A program made the translations under genes and the position numbers. A DNA stretch of 64,000 nucleotides from contig NZ_JBPDIH010000003.1 of NCBI RefSeq assembly GCF_052030545.1, positions 577,821 to 641,820 of the forward strand, read 5' to 3'. A model generated the notes under the pieces. It saw only the letters and a program-made list of their open reading frames with translations, did no database searches and was not told the DNA's origin. The stretch is from CANMXU01 sp052030545 (GTDB taxonomy: Bacteria; Pseudomonadota; Gammaproteobacteria; Enterobacterales; Alteromonadaceae). Of the stretch, positions 53,386 through 61,590 are shown piece by piece. Position 1 is the first letter of the stretch; every line of letters starts with the position of its first letter.

Positions 53386-53937
53386 TAGGTTTTGTCTGGA
53401 ACGTAAAACCTGTGCCTACAAGGATGTAGGTACTTAGTTTGTGTCAGGAACAGACAAACTGACCGTACTTCCTGTACATCGCCGCTCCTTTGCATCCATG
53501 CAACCGCGCCATTGCCTACAAGGATGTAGGTACTTAGTTTGTGTCAGGAACATAAAACCTGTGCCTACAAGGATGTAGGTACTTAGTTTGTGTCAGGAAC
53601 AGACAAACTGACCGTACTTCCTGTACATCGTCGCTTCTTTGCATCCATGCAACCGCGCCATTGCCTACAAGGATGTAGGTACTTAGTTTGTGTCAGGAAC
53701 AGACAAACTGACCGTACTTCCTGTACATCGCCGCTCCTTTNNNNNNNNNNNNNNNNNNNNNNNNNNNNNNNNNNNNNNNNNNNNNNNNNNNNNNNNNNNN
53801 NNNNNNNNNNNNNNNNNNNNNNNNNNNNNNNNNNNNNTAGTTTGTGTCAGGAACAGACAAACTGACCGTACTTCCTGTACATCGCCGCTCCTTTGCATCC
53901 ATGCAACCGCGCCATACCGTACTTCCTGTACATAAAA
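53386..53937 (+). repeat. Tandem multi-hairpin repeat array, interrupted by an assembly gap
   Basis: Full units of about 114-120 bases contain, in order, CCTACA-AGGA-TGTAGG, a GTTTGTGTC-AGGAAC-AGACAAAC type hairpin, GTAC-TTCCT-GTAC and TTTGCAT-CC-ATGCAA. Full or partial units begin near 53414, 53514, 53562 and 53662, with another after the N run. The short unit at 53514 carries only the first two hairpins. The N run at 53741-53837 falls inside a unit, so true copy number is unknown. Frames read through this array are not genes. Confidence 0.85.
53741..53837. other. Assembly gap (97 N)
   Basis: There are 97 consecutive undetermined bases inside the multi-hairpin array. Flanking units are near identical, which suggests that short reads could not resolve the array. 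The real length may differ. Confidence 0.98.
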
Positions 53938-53963
53938 AAGGGGAAGCGTGAGCTTCCCCAAAA
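53934..53963 (-). terminator. Terminator of the porin gene
   Basis: GGGGAAGC (53940-53947) and GCTTCCCC (53952-53959) form a stem with a 4-base loop. Read on the minus strand it ends in T6, about 55 bases after the porin stop. Confidence 0.88.
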
Positions 53964-54014
53964 GCAACCTCAAAAAGAGGTTAACTAACGCAAGAGCGTT
54001 ATGCGAAATATTAA

Positions 54015-55079
54015 CTAAAGTACGTATTTCGCAGAGAACTGGAAGTAGTTTGAATCAGCATCTGCTTCAGCCATTTCAAAGTTACCAAGTTCAACACCAA
54101 ACGATAATTCTTTGGTGAAGTTTTTAAACAAGTTCACACCCCAATGTGTGCGATCGCGATCTGACGCATCTGTTTCGGTATTACCGTAGAATACGTTAGT
54201 ACGCATATCTTCAGTCCAGAAATGACGGTAAGCAACCATAATTGATGTAGTGTCTTCGACTTCTTCACCAACCATATCTGTAGATGCTGTTACGCCAACA
54301 TAACGACCCACTTCACCGCCGTGAAGTTGGAAACGGAAATCATCTTTACCGAAAGTTTTAATGCGACCTGAAACACCGTAACCAACTGCTGTTTCTTCAT
54401 TGCCCGTCATAGACTCTAAACGACGAACAACACCAGCAACAGATACGTTACCCCAGTCACCACTAAAGGTATATTTACCAATAACGTCAGGCATACTATC
54501 GTTGTGGTAACCACCTTGAACGACATTATTACCGCCATACGTTTCAGGGTTTTCTAGAGCTAATTGCAAACCACCGTTGGTATAACGGATTTGTGTTTGA
54601 CGAATAAACGCAGAAGCAACTAGCGGACCACCAAAATCTGCGGCTTCAGCAAGTGCACTGGTGTTTTGGAACGTGGTCCAGTATTGGCCCACTAATACAT
54701 CTTTATATTTGATAAATGCGTGACGTAAACGAGGTTTTGAAGAGTTTGAAATGATCTCGTTACCACCACCAGAAACCGCACTACCATAAAAATCCATTTC
54801 AATAAAACCTGTCACGTCACCGTGAACATATTTAGTATTAAAACGCGTTTCGTTGGCGGCAATGCCAAAGTTTGAAGCATCTTCAGAAAGCACAGTGCCA
54901 CCACCATACCAATAATCAGTTGCTTGTATATTTCCGTCAACATAACGAGTATCGACTTTAATATAACCACCAAAAGTGATGGCGCTATCTTCCCCTGTTT
55001 TTATCGTATAGCCAGCATTTGCTGCACCCGTTAATGCCATTAAACTACACGCTAATAGAGTTTTCTTTGCTGTAAACAT
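54015..55079 (-). CDS. DcaP-like outer-membrane porin
   Basis: The 354-residue protein has a signal peptide (TLLACSLMALTGAANA-GY). The beta-barrel part shows alternating strands and the family landmarks GGYIKVDTRYVDG, NETRFNTKYVHGDVTGFIEMDFYG, LRHAFIKYKDVLVGQYWTTF and the C-terminal FQFSAKYVL ending in an aromatic-hydrophobic pattern used for outer-membrane insertion. DcaP-like porins are trimers that pass small carboxylates or sugars. It sits upstream of acs on the same strand order but has its own terminator. Carboxylate uptake is a contextual inference. Confidence 0.85.
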   Translation of the reverse strand: MFTAKKTLLACSLMALTGAANAGYTIKTGEDSAITFGGYIKVDTRYVDGNIQATDYWYGGGTVLSEDASNFGIAANETRFNTKYVHGDVTGFIEMDFYGSAVSGGGNEIISNSSKPRLRHAFIKYKDVLVGQYWTTFQNTSALAEAADFGGPLVASAFIRQTQIRYTNGGLQLALENPETYGGNNVVQGGYHNDSMPDVIGKYTFSGDWGNVSVAGVVRRLESMTGNEETAVGYGVSGRIKTFGKDDFRFQLHGGEVGRYVGVTASTDMVGEEVEDTTSIMVAYRHFWTEDMRTNVFYGNTETDASDRDRTHWGVNLFKNFTKELSFGVELGNFEMAEADADSNYFQFSAKYVL

Positions 55080-55342
55080 GTTATATCCTCAATTTTGGCC
55101 GCAGGAAACCACACCATACCTTTTGGCTTGTTTGCTTTTCTTGTTATGTTTTCTGTTATTTCGTGTGTACTAATACTGCTAAGTATTAATTCGGTCTGCG
55201 TTATCTGCTATTGGAATAGCTTTTTATTATTTATTGTTATCGCAAGTGCTTTGCACCGCTCTTTTATTATTGATTTTTATTAAAAATTTGTTGTATTACT
55301 TTATATATTTATTATTTTTCTTTGCTTACATTTCATTAATTA

Positions 55343-55364
55343 GCTGAGGACTTTCGTCCTCAGC
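55343..55364 (-). terminator. Hairpin after acs
   Basis: GCTGAGGAC and GTCCTCAGC form a perfect 9-bp stem with a TTTC/GAAA tetraloop, 14 bases beyond the acs stop, with flanking CATTAA/TTAATG complements extending it. The trailing tract is only TAATTAATG, so termination efficiency is uncertain. Confidence 0.55.
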
Positions 55365-55377
55365 GTTAATGATTTAC

Positions 55378-57276
55378 TTACTCTTCTAAAGTACTTAAAT
55401 CACCTTCATCTTGACCAAGTGCACGTGCTTTTAATACACGGCGCATGATTTTACCTGAGCGTGTTTTTGGTAGTGAATCAACAAACTCAACCACTTCTGG
55501 CATGGCGATTTTACCCATTTCATTACCAACATGAGCACGTAATTCCGACTCAAGCGCTTTATCACCTTCAACACCCGCTTGCAAAATAACGTAAGTATGA
55601 ATGGCGTTACCTTTAAGTTCGTGTGGCAAACCAACGGCCGCAGCTTCACTTACTTTCGGGTGGCTTACTAAGGCGCTTTCCACTTCAGAAGTACCTAAGC
55701 GATAACCACTTACTTTCAATACTTCATCCATACGGCCAATAACCCAAATGTAGCCGTCTTCATCAATTTTTGCACTGTCGCCAGCTAAATAATGCCACTC
55801 GCCATTTTCTTTTTGGCTCCAATACAGGTCTGCGTAACGCTCGTTATCTTTGAAGATAGTTCGCGCCATACCCGGCCATGGGTTTTTAACAATTAGCTTA
55901 CCTTCTTCATCGGTGCCAACTTCGTTACCGTCATCATCAATAATCGACATTTCATTACCAAAGAATGGCTTAGTTGCCGAACCTGGTTTTAATGGCGTGA
56001 TAGGCAGTGGACAAATCATGAAACCACCGGTTTCGGTTTGCCACCAAGTATCAATAATCGGACACTTATCTTGACCAATAACATGATGGTACCAACGCCA
56101 CGCTTCTGGGTTAATTGGCTCACCAACACTACCTAATAAACGCAAGCTTGAAAGGTCGTGTTTCTTCGGCCAACGGTCACCAAAGCGCATTAAGCCACGG
56201 ATCGCCGTAGGCGAAGTGTATAAAATGTTAATGCCGTATTTTTCAACAATTTGCCACCAACGGTTCGGGTAAGGGTAGTTAGGAGCACCTTCATATAACA
56301 TGATAGTTGCACCATTAATTAGTGGCCCGTAAACAATATAACTGTGACCGGTGATCCAACCTGGATCAGCCGCACACCACCATCTGTCTTGCGGTTTAAT
56401 ATCAAACGCCATACGGTGTGTGGTTGAAGTATAAACTGAGTAACCGCCATGGGTATGTAACATACCTTTTGGCTTACCTGTGGTACCTGAGGTGTAGAGA
56501 ATAAATAGTGGATCTTCAGCTTCAGTTTTTTCGGTATCACACTTTGAACTAGCAATGGGTAATGCTGTTAAGTCGTGTAACCAAAAATCACGTGCCGGCT
56601 CCATTTCAACGTCTAAGCCGTTATTTTTAACACAAATACACACTTCAATTGACGGCGTACGCTTCATAGCATCGTCGGCAATGCCTTTTAAATCAACTTG
56701 CTTACCGCGGCGCCAGCCACCATCAGCGGTAATTAAAACGCGAGAGTGCGCATCGTCAATACGTGAAGCAAGTGCTTCTGTACTAAAACCACCATAAACA
56801 ACCGAGTGAATTGCACCAATTTTGGCACAAGCTAGCATAGCGAATACCAATTCTGGAATTTGCGGCATGTAAATGGTAACGATGTCGCCTTTTTCAACAC
56901 CCATGCTTTTTAATACGTTGGCAAATTGGCAAACTTCACGGTTTAAACCATTGTATGAGTAGTTGCGAACCTGACCATTTTCGCCTTCCCAGATAATCGC
57001 CATTTTGTTGCGATTAGCATTTTCTAAGTGACGGTCAATTGCGTTATGAACAATATTGATTTCACCACCATCAAACCACTTATAAAATGGGGCGTTGCTG
57101 TCATCTAACACACTGTCCCATTTTTTATACCAGCTTAATGTTTCTGCTTGTTCAGCCCAAAAACCTTCACGGTCATTCACTGAATAATTGTACATAGCTT
57201 CATAATCACTCACATTAGCTTGGGCGATTACTTCTTCACTTGGATAAAAAATATCAGACTTACCTGATTCACTCAT
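55378..57276 (-). CDS. acs: Acetyl-CoA synthetase (acetate-CoA ligase)
   Basis: The 632-residue AMP-forming synthetase has the P-loop FILYTSGTTGKPKGMLHTHGG, WWCAADPGWITGHSYIVYGPL, DTWWQTETGG, SGYRLGTSEVESALVSH and the C-terminal KTRSGKIMRRVLKA whose Lys is the acetylation-controlled residue. It activates acetate to acetyl-CoA. ATG 57276 is chosen because GGAG lies 9 bases upstream; an ATG three codons earlier overlaps that SD. It lies near a symporter module of acetate type (61.3-63.3 kb), consistent with acetate scavenging. Confidence 0.95.
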   Translation of the reverse strand: MSESGKSDIFYPSEEVIAQANVSDYEAMYNYSVNDREGFWAEQAETLSWYKKWDSVLDDSNAPFYKWFDGGEINIVHNAIDRHLENANRNKMAIIWEGENGQVRNYSYNGLNREVCQFANVLKSMGVEKGDIVTIYMPQIPELVFAMLACAKIGAIHSVVYGGFSTEALASRIDDAHSRVLITADGGWRRGKQVDLKGIADDAMKRTPSIEVCICVKNNGLDVEMEPARDFWLHDLTALPIASSKCDTEKTEAEDPLFILYTSGTTGKPKGMLHTHGGYSVYTSTTHRMAFDIKPQDRWWCAADPGWITGHSYIVYGPLINGATIMLYEGAPNYPYPNRWWQIVEKYGINILYTSPTAIRGLMRFGDRWPKKHDLSSLRLLGSVGEPINPEAWRWYHHVIGQDKCPIIDTWWQTETGGFMICPLPITPLKPGSATKPFFGNEMSIIDDDGNEVGTDEEGKLIVKNPWPGMARTIFKDNERYADLYWSQKENGEWHYLAGDSAKIDEDGYIWVIGRMDEVLKVSGYRLGTSEVESALVSHPKVSEAAAVGLPHELKGNAIHTYVILQAGVEGDKALESELRAHVGNEMGKIAMPEVVEFVDSLPKTRSGKIMRRVLKARALGQDEGDLSTLEE

Positions 57277-57671
57277 AATTTGCATCTCCGCTGCTAAAAA
57301 CTACAGCTCATAAATAGTTTTTTGAAATTACCTAATAAAATAATCAAAATTTGTACAGCTGGGAATTAGACCTAAGTCTAAGACTGCAAAAAAAGCTTAA
57401 CGCCTTGCTGTATCACTAAAATAATGACACAGCTTAACGACAAATTTTGTTGCACCCCATGATATTCGTTCAATAAAAATACTGCCCATTATTTGTATCT
57501 ATTGTCTGTATCAAAAATAAAGCCAATACTTGCAAACAAGGTTCAGTAGTAACCACATATAACGGCTAAGGGTTATTTTAAAGTTCAATTCGCTTTTTTA
57601 AGCTAGATCAAAGTATTCCTAGACAAGGGGCATAGAATGAAGTTGTGGACAAAAGAATTAAGGAAGAAGAC
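57277..57671. other. Divergent leader between acs and the DksA-like gene
   Basis: This is an AT-rich, 395-base stretch that must hold the promoters of both divergent transcripts. No repeat, strong palindrome or convincing -35/-10 pair was recognised by eye. Confidence 0.5.
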
Positions 57672-57986
57672 ATGCACAACGAAGAAATTTTAGCGACACT
57701 CACCGAAAAGAAATTGCAGTTATCAAAACGCATTTCTGCAATAGAAGCTGACTTTAAAAAAGGCCGTTCAGCTGACTTCTCCGAGCAAACAACCGAAAGT
57801 GAAAATGATGAAGTGCTTGACGAGATTCATCATGAGGCGAAAGTCGAATTACAACAAGTTATAGAAGCGTTACACCGACTTGAGAACGATCAGTATGGCA
57901 TTTGCACTGGCTGTGCAGAAATGATCGATCCAAAACGTTTGAACGTTTTACCTTATACCAACATTTGCATTAATTGCGCATCTTAG
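57672..57986 (+). CDS. DksA/TraR-family zinc-finger protein
   Basis: The 104-residue protein has an N-terminal helical coiled-coil (EILATLTEKKLQLSKRISAIEADFKKG) and a C4 zinc finger at the end: CTGC...CINC, with cysteines at residues about 82, 85, 100 and 103. The spacing and C-terminal placement fit the DksA/TraR family, which binds the RNA polymerase secondary channel; this protein is shorter than DksA itself (151 in E. coli) and closer to YbiI/TraR types. I start at ATG 57672, with an AAGGAAG SD; a GTG at 57645 is less likely. A YdcH-like gene follows after 10 bases. Confidence 0.85.
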   Translation: MHNEEILATLTEKKLQLSKRISAIEADFKKGRSADFSEQTTESENDEVLDEIHHEAKVELQQVIEALHRLENDQYGICTGCAEMIDPKRLNVLPYTNICINCAS

Positions 57987-57996
57987 GAGCTACAAC

Positions 57997-58248
57997 ATGG
58001 CATTAGAAAAGCATGATTTACACCACGAGTTTCCAGAGTTTAATGATGAAATTCATCACCTAAAAATGAATAACAATCATTTTGCAAAATTATTCAAGCA
58101 ATACCATGAAGTTGATCATGAAGTGCTTCGTATTGAGCAAGGAGTAGAAAATACCACTGACGAATATTTGGAAAGTGTCAAATTAAAACGGTTAAATTTA
58201 AAAGACCAATTATTTGTAATGTTGAAAAAAGAAGCCGCATCAGCCTAA
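57997..58248 (+). CDS. YdcH/DUF465-family small protein
   Basis: The 83-residue all-helical protein has the DUF465 hallmarks HDLHHEFPEFNDEIHHLKMNNNHFAKLFKQYHEVDHEVLRIEQG and a C-terminal helix with LKRLNLKDQLFVMLKK. The family is widespread, cytosolic and of unknown role. It follows the DksA-like gene with an AGGAG SD and shares its terminator, so the two are co-expressed. Confidence 0.9.
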   Translation: MALEKHDLHHEFPEFNDEIHHLKMNNNHFAKLFKQYHEVDHEVLRIEQGVENTTDEYLESVKLKRLNLKDQLFVMLKKEAASA

Positions 58249-58271
58249 CACTCACCACACAGCAAACATTA

Positions 58272-58304
58272 AAATCAGCAAAGCCCCCACTTGCTGATTT
58301 TTTT
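58272..58304 (+). terminator. Terminator after the YdcH-like gene
   Basis: AAATCAGCAA (58272-58281) and TTGCTGATTT (58291-58300) are perfect complements with a 9-base loop and a T tract to 58304. Confidence 0.92.
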
Positions 58305-58313
58305 GCTATTCAA

Positions 58314-59006
58314 TTACAACAATAAATCCGCCAGTCGCACTTTATGCGGCTGACGCATACGACTGACCTGCGCCATTAACAGCTCTGCAGTGGCAATCGC
58401 ATCGTTTAGGGCATTATGGGCAAAATGTTCAGGCAATTCATAGTTATGGCGTAAAGAAGAAAGGCGAAGCTCTGACGGATCGTAGGAAACATCTCGATTG
58501 TCTAAACGCTTTTTTGCCACCATTAAGGTATCTATCATCGGAAAAACAGGGGCAATACCATAAAGCTCAACACAGGCTTGTTTTAAAAATTCACGTTCAA
58601 TGCGAGCAAAATGTACTAACATCACTTTTCCCGTTAGCGCTTTTAGCAACGCCTCCACTACTTCTTGTAGCGATTGGCCTTGGTCTTTTTGGCTATCGGT
58701 GATTTGATGAATGGTGACATTGTCAGCTTTGAGTTGCCCTTTAGTGCGAATTATTTGGTGATAACTGGTACGCAGCGGAATACGATTGGCAAATAAATCG
58801 ACACAGCCAATGCTCAGTAATTTATCATTTTTTGCATGTAAGCCAGTAGTTTCGAAATCAACCGACAGAATTGGCGTATCAACAAAAAGCTGGTGTTTGT
58901 CGGGAAATGGCACCGAAAGAAAGTCACGTAGCGCCCCTTCAGGCACTTTTTTTAGCAACCTTTTTCTTTTTGCTTCATAGCCAAAAAAATGATCAAAAAT
59001 ATTCAT
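58314..59006 (-). CDS. DnaQ-like 3'-5' exonuclease
   Basis: The protein has about 230 residues. The DEDDh exonuclease motifs are visible: ILSVDFETTGLHAKND (Exo I), a middle segment with IHQITDSQKDQG and LVHFARIEREFL (Exo II), and HNALNDAIATAELLMAQV (Exo III). It resembles stand-alone epsilon-subunit homologues. In many marine gammaproteobacteria such a gene sits next to a CBS/DUF294 protein and an acetate-type symporter, as here. I use ATG 59006, just after the upstream stop; ATG 59033 would overlap it. Confidence 0.88.
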   Translation of the reverse strand: MNIFDHFFGYEAKRKRLLKKVPEGALRDFLSVPFPDKHQLFVDTPILSVDFETTGLHAKNDKLLSIGCVDLFANRIPLRTSYHQIIRTKGQLKADNVTIHQITDSQKDQGQSLQEVVEALLKALTGKVMLVHFARIEREFLKQACVELYGIAPVFPMIDTLMVAKKRLDNRDVSYDPSELRLSSLRHNYELPEHFAHNALNDAIATAELLMAQVSRMRQPHKVRLADLLL

Positions 59007-59010
59007 CACA

Positions 59011-60855
59011 TTAAAACGCCGACTGTCGTGCATCTTGCATGGTTTTAATCACCTTAAATGCGTCTTTTAAATGCTCTCGCTCTAATTTAGATAAGTCTTT
59101 TGGTGATAAAAAGTTATTAGGGCTTTTACCACTTTGCATACGTTTTGATTGATGCTGCATACGCAGCATAGATAAGAACTCGTAAGCATCAATTAAATTG
59201 GCCGCCGACGATTTAGTGAGTGAGCGTGTTCCGGCAACTTGCTTGAGCCGGTCGATGGTATTGGTCGCTGAAATACCTTCAGACAGGGCATAAATTCGCG
59301 CTAAATCAACAATAGGTGCAATGCCATTGTGCTTTAAGTCGAGTACCTTTTTATTTTCGCCATCTTGCACCAATACAAAATCTCTAAAAAAGCCTAGCGG
59401 TGGTCTTAACTGTAAGGCGTTTTTTGATAAATGCGCAATAAATACCGAACTACGTTTGGTTTTTTCGAGCATTTGTTGGCGAACGCTTTCTAATAAAGAC
59501 GCGTCGCCATGCACTGTGGTTAAATCAAAAAAGACGCTACTGTTTAATAGCGCTTTCGGGCTTGGCGTATCGACCCATTTATCAAAATATCGACTCCATA
59601 CTTTTTGTGGTTGCCGCCACTTGGTATTGGTCGCCATGATATCGCCTGGACAATAAATAAAACCGCACGCGGCTAAACCGTCGCTAACAAAGGTCGCCAA
59701 GTCAAAAAACCAGTAATTATCTTCCGCCTTCATGTCGTTGGAAATAATAAGGGCATTGTCTTGATCTGAATGAGCAAATTGCTCTTGTCGCGCTTGTGAT
59801 CCTGCCGCAAGCCAAGCGTAAGGCACAGGTGCTGGTCCAAGTAACTTTTCCGCCATTTCAATTAAACGAATGGTAAACGCCATAGTGATCGCACTAATAC
59901 TTTTACCAACATGATCGGCGGTAGTGCCCAGCTTGGCCATGCGAATTTGCAGCTTAGGCAGCATTTTACTAATTTCTGCGAGCTCACTAACGGAATTGGC
60001 TTTATGAATAATACTGGTAAGGTTAACGGCATTTTGCCCTTCATGATTCATCAAATCAGTTACGGTAACCATGCCAGCTAACTGGCCTTGATCAGTTACA
60101 GGCAGATGATGAATATGTTTACTGGTCATTATCATTAACGCTTCATAGGCACTGCTTTTAACATCAATAGTGGTCAGGTTATCAGTAATTATTGTGGTGA
60201 TCGGTTCACTAATTGCTAACCCGGCGGCGACACACCGACGACGAATATCTTTGTCAGTAACAATACCAACGGTAATATCACCATCAAGTACCATTAAACA
60301 AGAATAACCTAGTTCGGTCATTTTAATGGCTGCATCTTGAATGGTGCATTTGTGATTTATGCTAGCAACTGGCGTGTGATAAAAATCGGCAATACTGGTG
60401 TTCATTAATGAAGAGGCAATAATGGCTTCTTCATTAACCGTTGCCATTTTTTTCTGTAAACGTTGCTCGGCGCTGTTTTCAAAAAAACCGATAACATCGG
60501 GAGAGTCTTTTAATATTTCCTGTAGCGCAGGGTAGGGAATGGCATAAAGTAAGGTGTCTTCGTGAGTGCGTACTTGAATATTGGTGGTATTTTGTTTGTG
60601 ACAATAAATAGTGCATATATCACCTTCACCATACATGCCCAACAATTCTTCTTCACTTGAATAATAGCTTAACGCTCCTTTGCGCAAAATAAATAACGTT
60701 TCAGCAGCATATTCGTCTGGTGGTAGATTATTTTGATTACGCAAATAACAAATATCAATTTCTTTGATAACGTTTTCAAGCGTTTGATTATCTAACAAAT
60801 CAAACGGCGGGATCGCCTCAATAAACGCGCAAATTTCAGATAGAGCCGTGTCCAT
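59011..60855 (-). CDS. cNMP-binding / CBS / DUF294 nucleotidyltransferase-like regulatory protein
   Basis: The protein has 614 residues. An N-terminal cyclic-nucleotide-binding-like domain (about 10-140, LFILRKGALSYYSSEEELLGMYGEGD) precedes two CBS domains (about 165-285, VGIVTDKDIRRRCVAAG and LAGMVTVTDLMNHE). A DUF294 nucleotidyltransferase-like domain (AWLAAGSQARQEQFAHSDQDNALI, with G-S and D-x-D) and a DUF294 C-terminal helical domain follow. The layout suggests a sensor that uridylylates or otherwise modifies a partner in response to nucleotides. It is divergent from the DUF4212-symporter genes, an association also seen around VC_2705-type symporters. Confidence 0.9.
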   Translation of the reverse strand: MDTALSEICAFIEAIPPFDLLDNQTLENVIKEIDICYLRNQNNLPPDEYAAETLFILRKGALSYYSSEEELLGMYGEGDICTIYCHKQNTTNIQVRTHEDTLLYAIPYPALQEILKDSPDVIGFFENSAEQRLQKKMATVNEEAIIASSLMNTSIADFYHTPVASINHKCTIQDAAIKMTELGYSCLMVLDGDITVGIVTDKDIRRRCVAAGLAISEPITTIITDNLTTIDVKSSAYEALMIMTSKHIHHLPVTDQGQLAGMVTVTDLMNHEGQNAVNLTSIIHKANSVSELAEISKMLPKLQIRMAKLGTTADHVGKSISAITMAFTIRLIEMAEKLLGPAPVPYAWLAAGSQARQEQFAHSDQDNALIISNDMKAEDNYWFFDLATFVSDGLAACGFIYCPGDIMATNTKWRQPQKVWSRYFDKWVDTPSPKALLNSSVFFDLTTVHGDASLLESVRQQMLEKTKRSSVFIAHLSKNALQLRPPLGFFRDFVLVQDGENKKVLDLKHNGIAPIVDLARIYALSEGISATNTIDRLKQVAGTRSLTKSSAANLIDAYEFLSMLRMQHQSKRMQSGKSPNNFLSPKDLSKLEREHLKDAFKVIKTMQDARQSAF

Positions 60856-61338
60856 ATAACAATTCCATAACGCTAACTATGCTACTATTTAGAGCCTGTT
60901 TGCTATACAAGTCAATGATATTCACGCAAGTTACGACTAAAGTTTAAACCCAAAACTCACTTAAACAGCATTACCGTAATTTTTGCCGGTTCATTCAGAC
61001 ATTAAGTCAGCTTATCTAAGATTAACTTTTGACACCTAAAGTAATTAACAATTGTTAATATCGATGTAAATACTCCCTAAAAACAACCGACAAGCTAGTC
61101 AGCAAGCGTGATGTAAATATCAAGTGCAAAACCAAGAATTGATCACGATCTAGACTAAAGTTTAATACTCCCGCCAAAAAAAGATTGCTAGTGTGTAGTA
61201 CAGATAGGTTCAGTATCTATTTTTGAGTTTAGTCAAAATCTACTAAGTATCAGGAATGAATATTAAATCTTTCTCAACATAACAAGCTGATAAACAAGCG
61301 TATAACAACAACAAGCGCTCATTCGCTAGGAGAAGGTA
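60856..61338. other. Divergent regulatory region upstream of the symporter module
   Basis: This 483-base stretch contains no gene. It holds a perfect 16-bp palindrome ATTAACAATTGTTAAT (61044-61059) and a TTGACA at 61029-61034 without a well-spaced -10. The palindrome is a candidate operator for the divergent DUF294 and DUF4212-symporter transcripts. Confidence 0.5.
61044..61059. promoter_or_regulatory. 16-bp perfect palindrome, candidate operator
   Basis: ATTAACAATTGTTAAT is self-complementary over 16 bases in the middle of the divergent region. There is no T tract, so it is not a terminator. The regulator is unknown. Confidence 0.35.
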
Positions 61339-61590
61339 ATGGAAGAGAGAACATCATATTGGCAGGAAAACCTGCGATTAATCTTTATCTGCCTCGTCAT
61401 CTGGTTCGTGGTGTCATTTGGTTTAGGTCTACTGTTCGTAGAACCGCTAAATACCATACGATTAGGTGGGTACAAACTAGGTTTCTGGTTTGCACAACAA
61501 GGCTCGATTTATACTTTTGTGGGTTTAATTTTTTGGTATTCATCAAAAATGAACGCACTTGATAAGAAATATAACGTGGAGGACCAATAA
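61339..61590 (+). CDS. DUF4212 small subunit of a sodium:solute symporter
   Basis: The 83-residue protein has two membrane helices (LIFICLVIWFVVSFGLGLLFV and WFAQQGSIYTFVGLIFWY) and the family start ERTSYWQENLRLI. DUF4212 proteins are encoded directly before VC_2705-type symporters and are thought to be their small subunit. A strong AGGAG SD precedes the ATG. Its stop overlaps the symporter start (TAATG). Confidence 0.92.
   Translation: MEERTSYWQENLRLIFICLVIWFVVSFGLGLLFVEPLNTIRLGGYKLGFWFAQQGSIYTFVGLIFWYSSKMNALDKKYNVEDQ

Noticed and set aside
51517..53937. CRISPR-like regular repeats
   Set aside because: Units are 100-240 bases, themselves palindromic mosaics, with no 25-40-base direct repeat separated by unique spacers and no cas genes.
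53590..53973. Open frames spanning the N run on both strands
   Set aside because: They exist only because undetermined bases give no stop codons and the repeat is open in several frames.
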